Assembly: GCF_016583905.1 (NCBI RefSeq)
Contig: NZ_NRRY01000001.1
Span: forward strand, 1-64,000
Source of the DNA: Lamprobacter modestohalophilus
Lineage (GTDB): Bacteria > Pseudomonadota > Gammaproteobacteria > Chromatiales > Chromatiaceae
Reading direction: 5' to 3'
Length of the DNA stretch: 64,000 nt
A program made the translations under genes and the position numbers. The notes below the pieces were generated by a model. That model was not told the origin of the DNA. It ran no database searches and saw only the letters and a program-made list of their open reading frames with translations. Shown here piece by piece: positions 1 through 8,566 of this stretch; positions within the stretch are counted from its first letter, which is position 1; the number at the start of each line of letters is the position of its first letter.

Positions 1-432
<432 letters not shown>

Positions 433-491
433 AGCGGCGCTCACTAGATCATTGTCCCCACACCCAACCCCAAACAACTTGCGGAGAAACG

Positions 492-1412
492 ATGATGGCC
501 GACGACCAGGAGCAAAACCCGGTGGAAAATGCTGAAAAGAACCCTGTGGAAGGCCAGGAGCAGGCAAAGCCTCGGATGGGCTTCTTGCCAAAAATGGTCC
601 TTTGGAGTCTTGTGCTCCTCTTCGGATTCCTCTACCTCGGCTCTCTCGAGCGCAAGACTGGTGAGTCATTGATGCCGTTCTCTATGGGCGGCGGTGACCG
701 TGAGGCACCAGCCGCTGCTGTGCCAGCAGCCGCAAGCGGTGCGGCCAGCGAGATAGCCAGCGCCGCTCCGTCTGCGCCCCCAACTCAGCCGGAGCAAACG
801 GCTCCCGCCTCTGAGCCAAAGTCTCCCGCTGCTGCCAGCGCTCCGGCCGCGGCCGTGCCTGATGTGAGCAAGCAGGAGGCAGAGGCCTTTGCCCGGGCAG
901 TGATGACGAAGAAGCCTGAATCGACCGCGACCTCTGTTTCAGCGCCGGCAGCAGCGCCTGCTGCACCGGCTCCGGTCGCTAGGCAAACCGCGCAGGCGCC
1001 TGCTGCACCGGCTCCAGTCGCTAGGCAGGCCGCGCAGTCGCCGGTCGCTCAGCCGTCCGAGCAGTCAGCGACGCCGAAGGCGCCAGCGACGACGGCCCCG
1101 GCTTCTGTTGACGCCAAAGCAGAGGTAGTAGCTGCTCCGAGTTCTAATGCTGCAGAGGCGCCCGCGAGCGCTGGCGACTGGGCAGCGAGGCGTCGAGCAG
1201 AGGCTGAGGCCTACTATGCTGAGCAGAGGCGGCAGGCTGAGGCGGCCGCGCGCCAGCGCTGGGAGGCGATGCAGCAGCGCATGCCGCCTGTGCCTTGGCA
1301 AGCTTCGCCGCCGGCCGCGATGCCTTATGGGGCTTACGGTCGTTGGCCAGCACCCGCGGCGCCTGGCTACTATCAGCGCCCGGCTGCGCCAGGCGGCTCT
1401 TCATCGAACTGA
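492..1412 (+). CDS. Ala/Pro-rich single-span membrane protein, unknown function
   Basis: The gene encodes 306 residues and is preceded by a good ribosome site (GGAGAAACG, then ATGATG). After a charged N-terminus of about 35 residues there is one membrane segment near residues 36-52 (VLWSLVLLFGFLYLGSL). The rest is a long Ala/Pro-rich low-complexity stretch holding an imperfect duplication around APVARQ. It ends in a charged helical segment rich in Arg, Glu and Ala (about 225-260) and a Pro/Tyr/Gly tail. The layout fits a cytoplasmic anchor with an extended periplasmic linker. I do not recognise a family. It follows the phosphorylase remnant by 59 bp on the same strand. Confidence 0.7.
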   Translation: MMADDQEQNPVENAEKNPVEGQEQAKPRMGFLPKMVLWSLVLLFGFLYLGSLERKTGESLMPFSMGGGDREAPAAAVPAAASGAASEIASAAPSAPPTQPEQTAPASEPKSPAAASAPAAAVPDVSKQEAEAFARAVMTKKPESTATSVSAPAAAPAAPAPVARQTAQAPAAPAPVARQAAQSPVAQPSEQSATPKAPATTAPASVDAKAEVVAAPSSNAAEAPASAGDWAARRRAEAEAYYAEQRRQAEAAARQRWEAMQQRMPPVPWQASPPAAMPYGAYGRWPAPAAPGYYQRPAAPGGSSSN

Positions 1413-1560
1413 GTCCGGCTCGGAGGAGGGTGCGGAAACGTTCATGGCGCGCCGCGCCTGAAGATGACGTGATTGCTTCAGGTTTAGTGCTTTGGACGAG
1501 CCGCACCTTCTTGCACTGGCGCAGATCTAGCTTCCACTGGGGCTGAATCTCGTCGCCTAT

Positions 1561-1607
1561 GCTGGATCTGAGCCTATTAGCCTAGCGTGCGCTGGCGCAG
1601 ATCCAGC
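1561..1607. repeat. Inverted repeat between convergent genes
   Basis: Arms at 1561-1574 and 1594-1607 pair over 14 positions with two mismatches around a 19-nt loop. The structure lies between the ends of a plus-strand and a minus-strand gene, where a shared transcription stop would be expected. There is no adjoining T-run, so the terminator role is inferred. A related GCGCAGATC sequence also occurs near 1520. Confidence 0.35.
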
Positions 1608-1609
1608 GC

Positions 1610-2788
1610 CTACTCCCAGCGGAAGAGCCTTGCTGCGATGGTGATTAGAATCGCTGCCATCGCTAGCAACAGGGCTAACTGCGGCGCGATGGCTATGAGG
1701 TCGGCGCCGTCAATCATGACCGCCCTCGCGCTTTCGACGAGATAGGTTAAGGGCATGAGGTGCGAGAGGGTTTGTGCTGCGGCGCTCGTGCCTTCCATCG
1801 AGAACCACACGCCCGAGAGCAAGAGCATGGGCCAGGACATCAGATTGAGCAGTCCATCGGCTAATTCTTCTGTGCGTAATCTGGCGGCAATGATCAGTCC
1901 CAAGCTGATCATGTTGAGTGCGCCTGCCACATAGATCAGGATGAGGGCGAGATAAGAGCCTCGCATCGGGAAATCGAGCAGCAGCATCGCGCCGGTGTAG
2001 ACAACGAGGCTTGAGGCCAACACCACAATCAGCCGCGACAAGATCTGCGCGATCAGGAATTCGAGCGGGGTCAGCGGGGTTGCCTTGAGACGCCGCAGGA
2101 CGCCGTTCTTGCGGTAGCGCACCACGACCCAGCCCACCCCCCAAAGGCTGGAGAACATCAGGTTCATCGCGAGCACGCCGGGCACGGCCCAATCGGCGTA
2201 GCTGAGTGCCTCGCCGCTTGCGGTCTCGCGCAGCGGCATCTCCGTTGCCTGTGGCCTTGCCGGTAGGCCGGAGGCGCTAGTCGCCACCGGTGCGCTGGCA
2301 AATGCGCCAAGCAGGAGGCGTTCGGCGATCGAGCCGTTCGCCGACTCAGGGTTGACCCAGTAGCGCACCGGCGCGGTTGAAGATGTCCGAGTATCGAGAA
2401 GAAGGTCGAGCTGATGTCGAGCGACTTTGGCAACGCCAGGGTCCTGCTCGGTGATTGGAACAAATTGAATGGTCTCGATTGAGAGGAAGTCGTCGATCCC
2501 GCGGCCGGCGGCTGATGAAATCGGCGCTGCGTCGTCGCCGAGTAGGCCGACCTTGAGCAGGGTTTGGCTGCCTGAGCCGAAGATGAACGCAAACGCGACA
2601 ATCATCATGACCGGCATCAGGATATTCCAAATCAGGCCTGCGCTGTCGCGGTAGAACTCGCGGTTGCGAGCGACGAAGATCGCCTGGATGCGTTTCCAGC
2701 TCGGTGGGTTGAAGGCGGTGCGCTCGCTAGCCCGGTCCAGCCGAACAGTGGCAACTGGTTTCGTCGCAGGTTTCATCGCAGATTTCAT
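1610..2788 (-). CDS. ABC-2 type transporter permease
   Basis: The 392-residue protein has one membrane span near residues 50-70, a large extracytoplasmic loop (about 75-200), then a cluster of five C-terminal spans. That is the usual layout of DrrB/YhhJ-like ABC-2 export permeases. It lies 9 bp downstream of the ATPase gene on the same strand, so the two very likely form one exporter. The substrate cannot be told from sequence; such pairs export drugs, lipids or polysaccharides. Confidence 0.85.
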   Translation of the reverse strand: MKSAMKPATKPVATVRLDRASERTAFNPPSWKRIQAIFVARNREFYRDSAGLIWNILMPVMMIVAFAFIFGSGSQTLLKVGLLGDDAAPISSAAGRGIDDFLSIETIQFVPITEQDPGVAKVARHQLDLLLDTRTSSTAPVRYWVNPESANGSIAERLLLGAFASAPVATSASGLPARPQATEMPLRETASGEALSYADWAVPGVLAMNLMFSSLWGVGWVVVRYRKNGVLRRLKATPLTPLEFLIAQILSRLIVVLASSLVVYTGAMLLLDFPMRGSYLALILIYVAGALNMISLGLIIAARLRTEELADGLLNLMSWPMLLLSGVWFSMEGTSAAAQTLSHLMPLTYLVESARAVMIDGADLIAIAPQLALLLAMAAILITIAARLFRWE

Positions 2789-2797
2789 CGAGAGAGC

Positions 2798-3685
2798 TCA
2801 GGCCCTAAGGCTGTGGCCGGTCAGTTTGAGGAAGAGATCCTCGAGGCTCGGGCGGTCGACGCGCAAATCGATCAGCGAGGCACCGTGTTGCTCCAGCTGT
2901 TCGAGCGCGGTTGGCACCTCGTCGACATAGATCTCGATGCTGGTGTCCCGGCGCTCAGCGTTTGCCGGCAGCGGCTCATCACTGGGCCAGGCGCTGCTGG
3001 GTAGTCGGAGGATTGCCGTCGGGAAATGCTCGCGAATCAGCGTGCTCGGCCGACCTTGAATGAGGATGCGGCCGTGGTCGACGATGGCGATCTCGTCACA
3101 GAGTCGCTCCGCCTCTTCCATGTAGTGGGTGGTGATGAGGATAGTTGTACCGCGCTCGCGGACGCGATCGATCAGCGCCCAGAAATTGCGCCGGGCCTGG
3201 GGGTCGAGGCCTGTGGTCGGCTCATCCAGAAACACTAGGGTTGGGTCATTCACCAAGGCGATGGCGAGCAGCAGGCGCTGGCGTTGGCCGCCCGAGAGCT
3301 TGCGCGTGTCGCGTGTGAGAATCTCTTGTAGATGGCAGAGCTGGATGAGCTCGTCGAGATCGGCGTGGCGTTGGTAGAGGGCCGCGAACATCGCCAGAGA
3401 CTCGCGGACGGTTTGGAAATCTTGGAGCGAGGTCGCCTGGAACTGGATGCCGATCTGCTCGCGGAAATCGCGATCGAGTGGGCGGCCTCGGAACAGTACG
3501 CGGCCGCTTGTCGGTGGCTGGATGCCTTCAAGCATCTCGAGGGTGGTCGTCTTGCCAGCGCCGTTTGGCCCTAGAAGACCGAAGCACTGGCCAGGTCGGA
3601 CCCCGAAGCTGATGTCGTCAACAGCGCGAACGCCTGGGAACTGCTTACCTAGCCCGTCTGCGGCGATGAGAAGATCGTCTGTCAT
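2798..3685 (-). CDS. ABC transporter ATP-binding protein
   Basis: This is a complete 295-residue nucleotide-binding protein. It has Walker A (GPNGAGKTTT, about residues 39-48), the signature LSGGQRQRL, Walker B LVFLDEPTTGLD and the H-loop ITTHYMEEAE. The C-terminal 80 residues are the usual accessory tail of ABC-2 exporter ATPases (CcmA/DrrA type). It is the first gene of a two-gene unit with the permease. Its ATG lies inside an 8-bp tandem repeat that offers several upstream ATG codons in other frames, each followed at once by a stop; this may affect initiation. Confidence 0.9.
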   Translation of the reverse strand: MTDDLLIAADGLGKQFPGVRAVDDISFGVRPGQCFGLLGPNGAGKTTTLEMLEGIQPPTSGRVLFRGRPLDRDFREQIGIQFQATSLQDFQTVRESLAMFAALYQRHADLDELIQLCHLQEILTRDTRKLSGGQRQRLLLAIALVNDPTLVFLDEPTTGLDPQARRNFWALIDRVRERGTTILITTHYMEEAERLCDEIAIVDHGRILIQGRPSTLIREHFPTAILRLPSSAWPSDEPLPANAERRDTSIEIYVDEVPTALEQLEQHGASLIDLRVDRPSLEDLFLKLTGHSLRA

Positions 3686-3725
3686 CAGGTCATCAGGTCA
3701 TCAGGTCATCAGGTCATCAGGTCAA
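3681..3725 (-). repeat. 8-bp tandem repeat with start-stop mini-ORFs
   Basis: On the plus strand the unit gtcatcag repeats five times exactly. Read on the minus strand it gives ATGACCTG repeated, preceded by TTGACCTG. Each unit reads Met-Thr-stop, and each stop overlaps the next ATG as TGATG. The last one overlaps the ATG of the ABC ATPase at 3685. No Shine-Dalgarno sequence is visible in front of the array. The repeat and the overlaps are seen directly; any role in translation is inferred. Confidence 0.8.
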
Positions 3726-3835
3726 CGGTAGAGCTTTTAGCTTGAAGGTTGGAATAGCCAGTGAGGTGACGTGCATAGTCGAGTCGCGACGACAGACGAT
3801 GAAGCACTTGTGTCAGGGTAACGTTTATCGCCCGC

Positions 3836-3908
3836 GCCCCATCCCGGAAGATGGGGCAATTCCTTCACGGTCAGCGGCCACGAAGTGGGCGCAAGCGCCT
3901 CAGTGGCC
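3836..3908. other. Two adjacent hairpins downstream of DUF2892 gene
   Basis: GCCCCATC (3836-3843) pairs perfectly with GATGGGGC (3850-3857). A second structure has outer arms GGCCAC/GTGGCC (3876-3881, 3903-3908) and inner arms GGCGC/GCGCC (3888-3892, 3895-3899). They lie just beyond the stop of the minus-strand DUF2892 gene, so transcription termination is plausible, but no T-tract follows. The rest of the gap 3726-3933 holds nothing I recognise. Confidence 0.35.
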
Positions 3909-3933
3909 TCGGGCCGTCGCACCGTCGACAGCC

Positions 3934-4134
3934 TTATTCCTTGTCGTTCTTGGTGGTGTCGATGCCGAGCGGCATATAGGCCGCGCAAGTGCCGAAGTAG
4001 GCGGTGCCGAGCAGGATGAGTCCGACTAGGCCCAGCCACCAAGGACCGCCGAGGATGCTGATCAGGACGAGGATGCCGGCGGCGGCGTATCGAATGTTGC
4101 GATCGGTCTGGCCGACGTTTTTGACGAGGTTCAT
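3934..4134 (-). CDS. DUF2892 (YgaP-like transmembrane) protein
   Basis: This is a 66-residue protein beginning MNLVKNVGQTDRNIRY, followed by two closely spaced membrane segments (about 17-29 and 33-48) and a short charged tail. It is typical of the DUF2892 inner-membrane domain, also found fused to rhodaneses such as YgaP. The start at 4134 is favoured by the family N-terminus and a GGAG site eight bases upstream. Here the domain stands alone; its function is unknown. Confidence 0.85.
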   Translation of the reverse strand: MNLVKNVGQTDRNIRYAAAGILVLISILGGPWWLGLVGLILLGTAYFGTCAAYMPLGIDTTKNDKE

Positions 4135-4377
4135 AGGAAGCTCCAAAGGCTGGATGGGTTTGGATGATAACGCTAGCGGCTGCGCCCTGGTCGATCGCTG
4201 GGTCGCGGCTGTCTTAGCGTGGCTACAAGTAAGATGGGGACGATGGCGTTTGGTTTCTCCCGCATCGGGACCGATGCCGAGGACCATGCCTGTGATAGCG
4301 CAGTCGACTGCTGTCCAGCGACCGCGTGAATCTAAAGTATACGGGTAGGCTGAGCGGGTGGGCGTTGCGATTGGACA

Positions 4378-5592
4378 ATGGATGCGGGGAATCCACGACC
4401 TGTGCCCGCTAGACTGGCTATCCTGGTCGTTTTCCCCGCCGTGATAGTCCCTTCGAGCGTCGTCATGCACGGATTCCAGTTGTCCCGCGCCCTGTTTTGG
4501 TCGGTGATCGCTTTTCTTGCGCTGCTCGCGTTCCGGCCCTGGATCGATGGTTGGCTGATCGAGCGCGCGGCGGTGCCTAGGCCTGTCACAGCGCGTGGTG
4601 ATCTGGCGGCCGATGAGGAATCGACGATTGCGATCTTCGATGCGGTCAGCCCGTCGGTGGTCTTCATCACCACCACCGAGGAGCTGGTCAACCCTTGGGC
4701 GCGCGATCCGAATGTCGTGCGCCGCGGAACCGGTTCCGGCTTCGTCTGGGACGGCCAGCGGCATATCGTGACCAACTGGCATGTCATCGCTGAGGCGAGC
4801 GCAGCCTGGGTGCGTTTGGCCGATCAGCGCCACTTCCGCGCTGAGTTGATCGGAAAGAGTCCGGCTCATGATCTGGCCGTGCTCAGGATCAGTGGTGCAT
4901 GGCAGGCGCCCGAACCAATACCGATTGGCCGCAGTGCCGATCTGCGGGTTGGCCAGAAGGTGTTCGCGATTGGCAACCCGTTCGGATTAGATTACAGCTT
5001 GACCAGCGGCGTGGTCTCGGCCCTTGACCGCGCCATCTACAACGAACGATCCGGTGAGATCCGCGGCCTGATCCAGACCGATGCGGCGATCAACCCAGGA
5101 AACTCGGGTGGCCCCTTGATCGATAGCGCTGGGCGCCTGATCGGCATCAACTCGGCAATCTTCAGCACCTCGGGCACCTTTAGCGGCATCGGTTTTGCTG
5201 TGCCTGTGGATACCATCAACCGGGTTGTGCCACAGTTGATCGCTCGAGGGCGTTATATCCGTCCGCGCATCGGCATCACGGCCGACGATGCCGTAAGCCG
5301 ACCGATTCTGAGGCAGCTTGGACTCGAGGGTGTTTTGGTACTGGGTGTCGGGCCAGGCTCGCCGGCCGATATCGTCGGACTGGTTGAGACCCGAGTCAGC
5401 CCAACAGGCGAGATCATGCCTGGTGATATCATCCAACGGGTGGATGGGCAGCCGGTCGCTGAGATGGCGGATCTGATCGATATCCTCGAGGGTTACCAGG
5501 TGGGTGATCGAGTGACGCTCTCCATCATCCGAGATGGCCGCCCCCTGGAGGTGGCGATCCATCTTGGGGGTGAATCAGTCCGCTGGGATTAA
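4378..5592 (+). CDS. DegS/HtrA-type trypsin-like serine protease with PDZ domain
   Basis: A membrane-anchored periplasmic protease of the DegS/HtrA family. Numbered from 4378, the catalytic triad is His135 (TNWHV), Asp165 (HDLAVL) and Ser243 (GNSGGP), with one PDZ domain at about 300-395. A single N-terminal span (LFWSVIAFLALLAF) suits DegS, which senses misfolded outer membrane proteins and cuts an anti-sigma factor. ATG at 4465 would put that span at the very N-terminus, as in DegS, and is a good alternative start; neither has a strong ribosome site. No rseA or rpoE lies nearby, so the substrate is open. Confidence 0.88.
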   Translation: MDAGNPRPVPARLAILVVFPAVIVPSSVVMHGFQLSRALFWSVIAFLALLAFRPWIDGWLIERAAVPRPVTARGDLAADEESTIAIFDAVSPSVVFITTTEELVNPWARDPNVVRRGTGSGFVWDGQRHIVTNWHVIAEASAAWVRLADQRHFRAELIGKSPAHDLAVLRISGAWQAPEPIPIGRSADLRVGQKVFAIGNPFGLDYSLTSGVVSALDRAIYNERSGEIRGLIQTDAAINPGNSGGPLIDSAGRLIGINSAIFSTSGTFSGIGFAVPVDTINRVVPQLIARGRYIRPRIGITADDAVSRPILRQLGLEGVLVLGVGPGSPADIVGLVETRVSPTGEIMPGDIIQRVDGQPVAEMADLIDILEGYQVGDRVTLSIIRDGRPLEVAIHLGGESVRWD

Positions 5593-5656
5593 GCTGCCCT
5601 CTCCAACGGGCGTTCGGCCGATCGCGTTGACGCCACTCCGCGCTTCATCGTCCGGG

Positions 5657-5702
5657 GTGGCGAGGCGCTCTTTACGTTACCGTGAAACAAGCGCCTCACC
5701 AC
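5657..5702. terminator. Strong stem-loop between convergent genes
   Basis: Arms 5657-5669 and 5690-5702 pair over 13 positions with one mismatch around a 20-nt loop. The left arm sequence (gcgaggcgctcttt) recurs at about 5721-5735. It lies between the protease gene and the oppositely oriented zinc-ribbon gene, so a bidirectional stop is plausible. No clean T-run follows either arm. Confidence 0.4.
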
Positions 5703-5772
5703 TGTCCCGGGTAGCGAGGCGCTCTTTCTCTTCAGGCGCCGCGCTTCGGCTGAGGAGTCAGGCGCTCGAGCG

Positions 5773-6036
5773 TCAGTCGAAGCCGCAGACGCCGGTCGGG
5801 CAACAGCCGCCGGCACCACAGGCCGGTGCGGGTGCGCTACCGCTACCGAGTGCGCTGCTCGAGATCAGGTTGCCGCCGGTGGCCATGCGACTGACCGGGG
5901 TCGACGCGGGCGTATCGCCGCAGGGGATCGCTGCGCGCTCACAGAGCTCTCCCCAGGTACTGATGGTCTCGCTCATTCGATGGCTCACCTCAACGACGCG
6001 GTCATTGGTGTCACAACGATAGTCGTAGGTTGGCAT
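5773..6036 (-). CDS. FmdB-like zinc-ribbon protein
   Basis: The 87-residue protein begins MPTYDYRCDTN, the hallmark N-terminus of the FmdB/CxxC_CXXC_SSSS small zinc-ribbon family. The second half of the usual ribbon is degenerate: the first CxxC is reduced to one Cys, and later cysteines sit at CERA, PCGD and a Cys/Gly-rich tail (CGAGGCCPTGVCG). The start at 6036 fits both the family and a GGAGA site eight bases upstream. Metal binding is uncertain because of the altered cysteine pattern; the role is unknown. Confidence 0.75.
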   Translation of the reverse strand: MPTYDYRCDTNDRVVEVSHRMSETISTWGELCERAAIPCGDTPASTPVSRMATGGNLISSSALGSGSAPAPACGAGGCCPTGVCGFD

Positions 6037-6146
6037 GGTGGGGTTCTCCATATATCGATGTTTGCTGATATACCCAAGATTATACCAATCCGAGGGCGAA
6101 CAGCGACCTGTCTCATCAGCGCAGGTTGGCGTCTCCTAGAGGCTGT

Positions 6147-6186
6147 CTAGAAAGCTAGCTAGACCCTAGCTAGATGCCAGCTAGAC
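6147..6186. repeat. AGCTAGA-type short repeats
   Basis: The sequence ctagctaga and near copies recur four times in 40 bp, overlapping the stop codon of the thioredoxin-like gene. The repeats are self-complementary around CTAG and could fold. I know of no function. Confidence 0.4.
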
Positions 6187-6735
6187 GCCGATCTCGGCGA
6201 GCCAGAGCCTGACGCGCAGTCCGAGGCCAGTGGTGTAGCCGACGCGTCGAAAGCGGATTCGGCCATTGCGGTCGATGATGAAGCTTGCGGGCACCGCCTG
6301 AACGCCCCACTGCTGGGCGATCTCGCCGCTGGGGTCAGCAATCACGCGCAGATCCAGCGCTCGCTCGCTGAGGTAGCGGCTGATCTCTTCTTCAGTGCCG
6401 GATTGCATCGCGACCGTCATCACCTGGTAACGCTTCGCGAGCGCCTCGATGCTGCCCTCCTCAAGCTTGCAGATTGGGCACCAGCTGGCCCAGAAGTGGA
6501 TCAAGGTTGGCCTCTCCAGCGGTGGACTCAGGTTGATCTGCTCAATCGTATCGATTGCGCGACCGCTGAGCGCCGGAGCCATTCCTTCGGCGAGCGGTCT
6601 TGCTTTGTACCAGTGCACAGCGGCGAGCACGAGGAGGACGATCGCGCCTTCGAGCCCCCATCGGCGTAAGCGTTGGCCCCAGCGGCGCTTGCGCTCGCCG
6701 TTTGGCGACTTGCTGTTCGTAGGTGACGCACGCAT
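6181..6735 (-). CDS. ScsD/TlpA-like membrane-anchored thioredoxin
   Basis: The 184-residue protein has a basic N-terminus, one membrane span (about 27-42) and a periplasmic thioredoxin fold. Its active site is WCPIC (in ASWCPICKLEE, about residue 87) and its cis-Pro segment is VPASFIID. This matches protein disulfide oxidoreductases of the ScsD/TlpA type, which reduce or exchange disulfides in the periplasm. ATG at 6735 lies two bases after the TAA of a repeat-encoded reading frame, just downstream of an 11-bp tandem array. It is divergent from the periplasmic rhodanese gene. Confidence 0.85.
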   Translation of the reverse strand: MRASPTNSKSPNGERKRRWGQRLRRWGLEGAIVLLVLAAVHWYKARPLAEGMAPALSGRAIDTIEQINLSPPLERPTLIHFWASWCPICKLEEGSIEALAKRYQVMTVAMQSGTEEEISRYLSERALDLRVIADPSGEIAQQWGVQAVPASFIIDRNGRIRFRRVGYTTGLGLRVRLWLAEIGV

Positions 6736-6746
6736 GGTTATCCGCT

Positions 6747-6868
6747 TGATCGTTTGGTCATCGTTTTGTCATCGCTTGGTGATCGCTTGGTGATCGCTTG
6801 GTGATCGCTTGGTGATCGCTTGGTGATCGCTTGGTGATCGCCTGGTGATCGCCTGGTGATCGTCTTGT
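6747..6868. repeat. 11-bp tandem repeat upstream of thioredoxin-like gene
   Basis: The unit gatcgcttggt occurs five times exactly (6781-6835), with variant units on both sides, about eleven in all. Because 33 bp is 11 codons, the minus strand reads an open frame of repeating ITKRSPSDHQA. It ends in TAA two bases before the thioredoxin ATG. Near that end two ATG codons begin short frames, MTKR-stop and MTKRSSG-stop, the first overlapping the second as ATGA. Copy number is probably unstable. Confidence 0.85.
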
Positions 6869-7005
6869 CGACAGTCACGAATCGAGAGTCACGATGCGAG
6901 GCGCATTCGCAGTGTGCCTCTTGAGCTGACTGGGCTGCGCTGAGAGCGGTTCGGCTGTGATCAAGCGTTTGCGTCTGCCGTTTCGACCTGCAGAGAGGTG
7001 TCTTT

Positions 7006-7695
7006 ATGCCATTGTCAGTTGTATTGCTCATGATGCTCGTCTTGCTCAGTCCCTGGTCCGCGCAGGCCGCGGAACCCAGTGAGGGGCTCTTCGACCTCGA
7101 TGCACTCGAGGTCAAGATTGCGCCAGATCTGCCCTATATCGAGCTTCTTGAGGGTGACGAGACGGTGCTACTGATGCGCCATCAAGACCCTGGTCATACC
7201 ATCCGGCCGCCGTTTGAGAAGACATCCCGACCTTGCCCGCCCTATTGTGTGCAGCCGATGCAGTTGGCGCCTGGCGTTGAGACCATCGGCGAGCTCGAGC
7301 TCATCGACTATCTGCAGCGCGCTGCGGGCGAGCTCAGTGATGTGCTGGTGATCGACTCGCGAACGCCGGACTGGTTTGCGCGTGGGACGATTCCGGGTGC
7401 TCTGAATATTCCCTACACGCAGCTCGACCCGGCGCATGCCAAGCCAGCGCAGATTGCTGAGCTCTTGCAGCTTGAATTCGGCGCTGTTACGGCTGATGGG
7501 CTTTGGGATTTCGATCACGTCAAGACCCTGGTGTTCTTCTGCAATGGCGCCTGGTGTGGTCAATCGCCGACCAACATCAAGGCGCTGCTCGGTTTCGGCT
7601 TTCCGGCACACAAGCTCAAGTGGTATCGCGGTGGCATGCAGGCCTGGGAACAGCTCGGCCTGACCACGGTGAGTCGGGCCCCTGATGCTGACTGA
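7006..7695 (+). CDS. Periplasmic rhodanese-like protein
   Basis: The 229-residue protein has a signal peptide cleaved probably after AQA (about residue 22). One rhodanese domain covers about 85-220: the DSRTPDWFARGTIPGALNIPY segment is split here by conserved positions around Asp116, and the active-site loop is CNGAWCGQSP with the candidate catalytic Cys at about 179. The inserted CPPYC near residue 77 is unusual. It is likely a periplasmic sulfurtransferase or redox protein, which suits the sulfur genes that follow. The 3' end overlaps the convergent binding-protein gene by 80 bp. Confidence 0.85.
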   Translation: MPLSVVLLMMLVLLSPWSAQAAEPSEGLFDLDALEVKIAPDLPYIELLEGDETVLLMRHQDPGHTIRPPFEKTSRPCPPYCVQPMQLAPGVETIGELELIDYLQRAAGELSDVLVIDSRTPDWFARGTIPGALNIPYTQLDPAHAKPAQIAELLQLEFGAVTADGLWDFDHVKTLVFFCNGAWCGQSPTNIKALLGFGFPAHKLKWYRGGMQAWEQLGLTTVSRAPDAD

Positions 7696-8551
7696 ACCGA
7701 TCCTTGATCCGAATCTGGATCGGTATCCAACGCCGAATGATGCGCTCGAGCTCGCCAGAGCGGCGCCAGGCGTCGATGGCCCGGTTGAGATCGCGACGCA
7801 ACTGGGCATCCTCGGTACGCGTGATGAATCTCCATTTTTCAGTGGAGATCGGTTGAAAGACGGCGGTGAGCGCGGTTTCTTCAGGGTCGGCGGCAAGTGA
7901 CCAGGCGGTTGTCGCCTCATGGATAAAGACGGCGATCTCGCCATGACGGAGTGCGGCAAGACCCGCGTTGGCCTCTGCAAACGGAACCCGTTCCGCGCGC
8001 GGTAGTTGTGCTTGTACGAGCCTGGCGCCGAGGCTCCCGCGCTGATAGCCAACTCGCTCGTTGGTGAGCTTGAGGTCGATGAGGCGGGGGAAACGGGCTA
8101 GGTCGTCGGTGCGAATGATCGCCATCTGGCCGCTGTCGAGCACTGACTCACTGGTCGCGAGCCCAAGCGCGGCGAGTTCGTCACGCGGCAGCGCAGAGAG
8201 CGCGACGTCGACGCGGCCACCGCGGAGGGCGTCTATCAACCGAGGCTCCGGTAAGGCGTGGAGATTGAGCTCGAGCTCGAGCGCTGCGGCCAAGGCGCGG
8301 GCGAGGTCGATCTCGAGTCCCTTGACGACACCACCTTGCTTGAACGCGAGTGGTGGGCGCTCGATGGTGACCGCGAAGGCGATCGTTGTCAGGGACGTTG
8401 CCGCAGCCAGATCCTGGCTCAGGAGCAGGAGTAAGACGCAGAGTGCCGGTGCTACCCGTGGCGCGCTCCGGCGGCGCCACAGGTCTGCAGTAGTGGTTGG
8501 CTGGCTGGGCTCCCGGTTGCAGGCGCGCTGCGCTGTGCTGGCGGCACCCAT
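7616..8551 (-). CDS. Family 3 periplasmic solute-binding protein
   Basis: The protein has a signal-like hydrophobic segment near residues 32-50 and then an SBP_bac_3 domain. Its motifs include FAVTIERPPLAFKQ, GLEIDLARALAA and DVALSALP, and it ends near ELERIIRRW, the usual family end. About 30 further residues arise because the stop lies inside the convergent rhodanese gene. The domain normally binds amino acids or acts as a sensor; no permease is adjacent, so it may be an orphan binding protein. The long N-terminus suggests the true start may lie somewhat downstream. Confidence 0.75.
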   Translation of the reverse strand: MGAASTAQRACNREPSQPTTTADLWRRRSAPRVAPALCVLLLLLSQDLAAATSLTTIAFAVTIERPPLAFKQGGVVKGLEIDLARALAAALELELNLHALPEPRLIDALRGGRVDVALSALPRDELAALGLATSESVLDSGQMAIIRTDDLARFPRLIDLKLTNERVGYQRGSLGARLVQAQLPRAERVPFAEANAGLAALRHGEIAVFIHEATTAWSLAADPEETALTAVFQPISTEKWRFITRTEDAQLRRDLNRAIDAWRRSGELERIIRRWIPIQIRIKDRFSQHQGPDSPWSGRAVPRPACHRDTT

Positions 8552-8566
8552 CGCTCGTCAGTGCGC

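Noticed and set aside
3934-4869. Long 311-codon minus-strand frame
   Set aside because: Only the last 66 codons are a real gene (DUF2892); the rest is antisense to the DegS-like protease.
6738-7115. 125-codon frame over the 11-bp repeat
   Set aside because: Its coding look comes from the repeat being open in all units; the non-repeat part has no family resemblance and overlaps the signal peptide of the rhodanese in antisense. Kept only as a possible leader.
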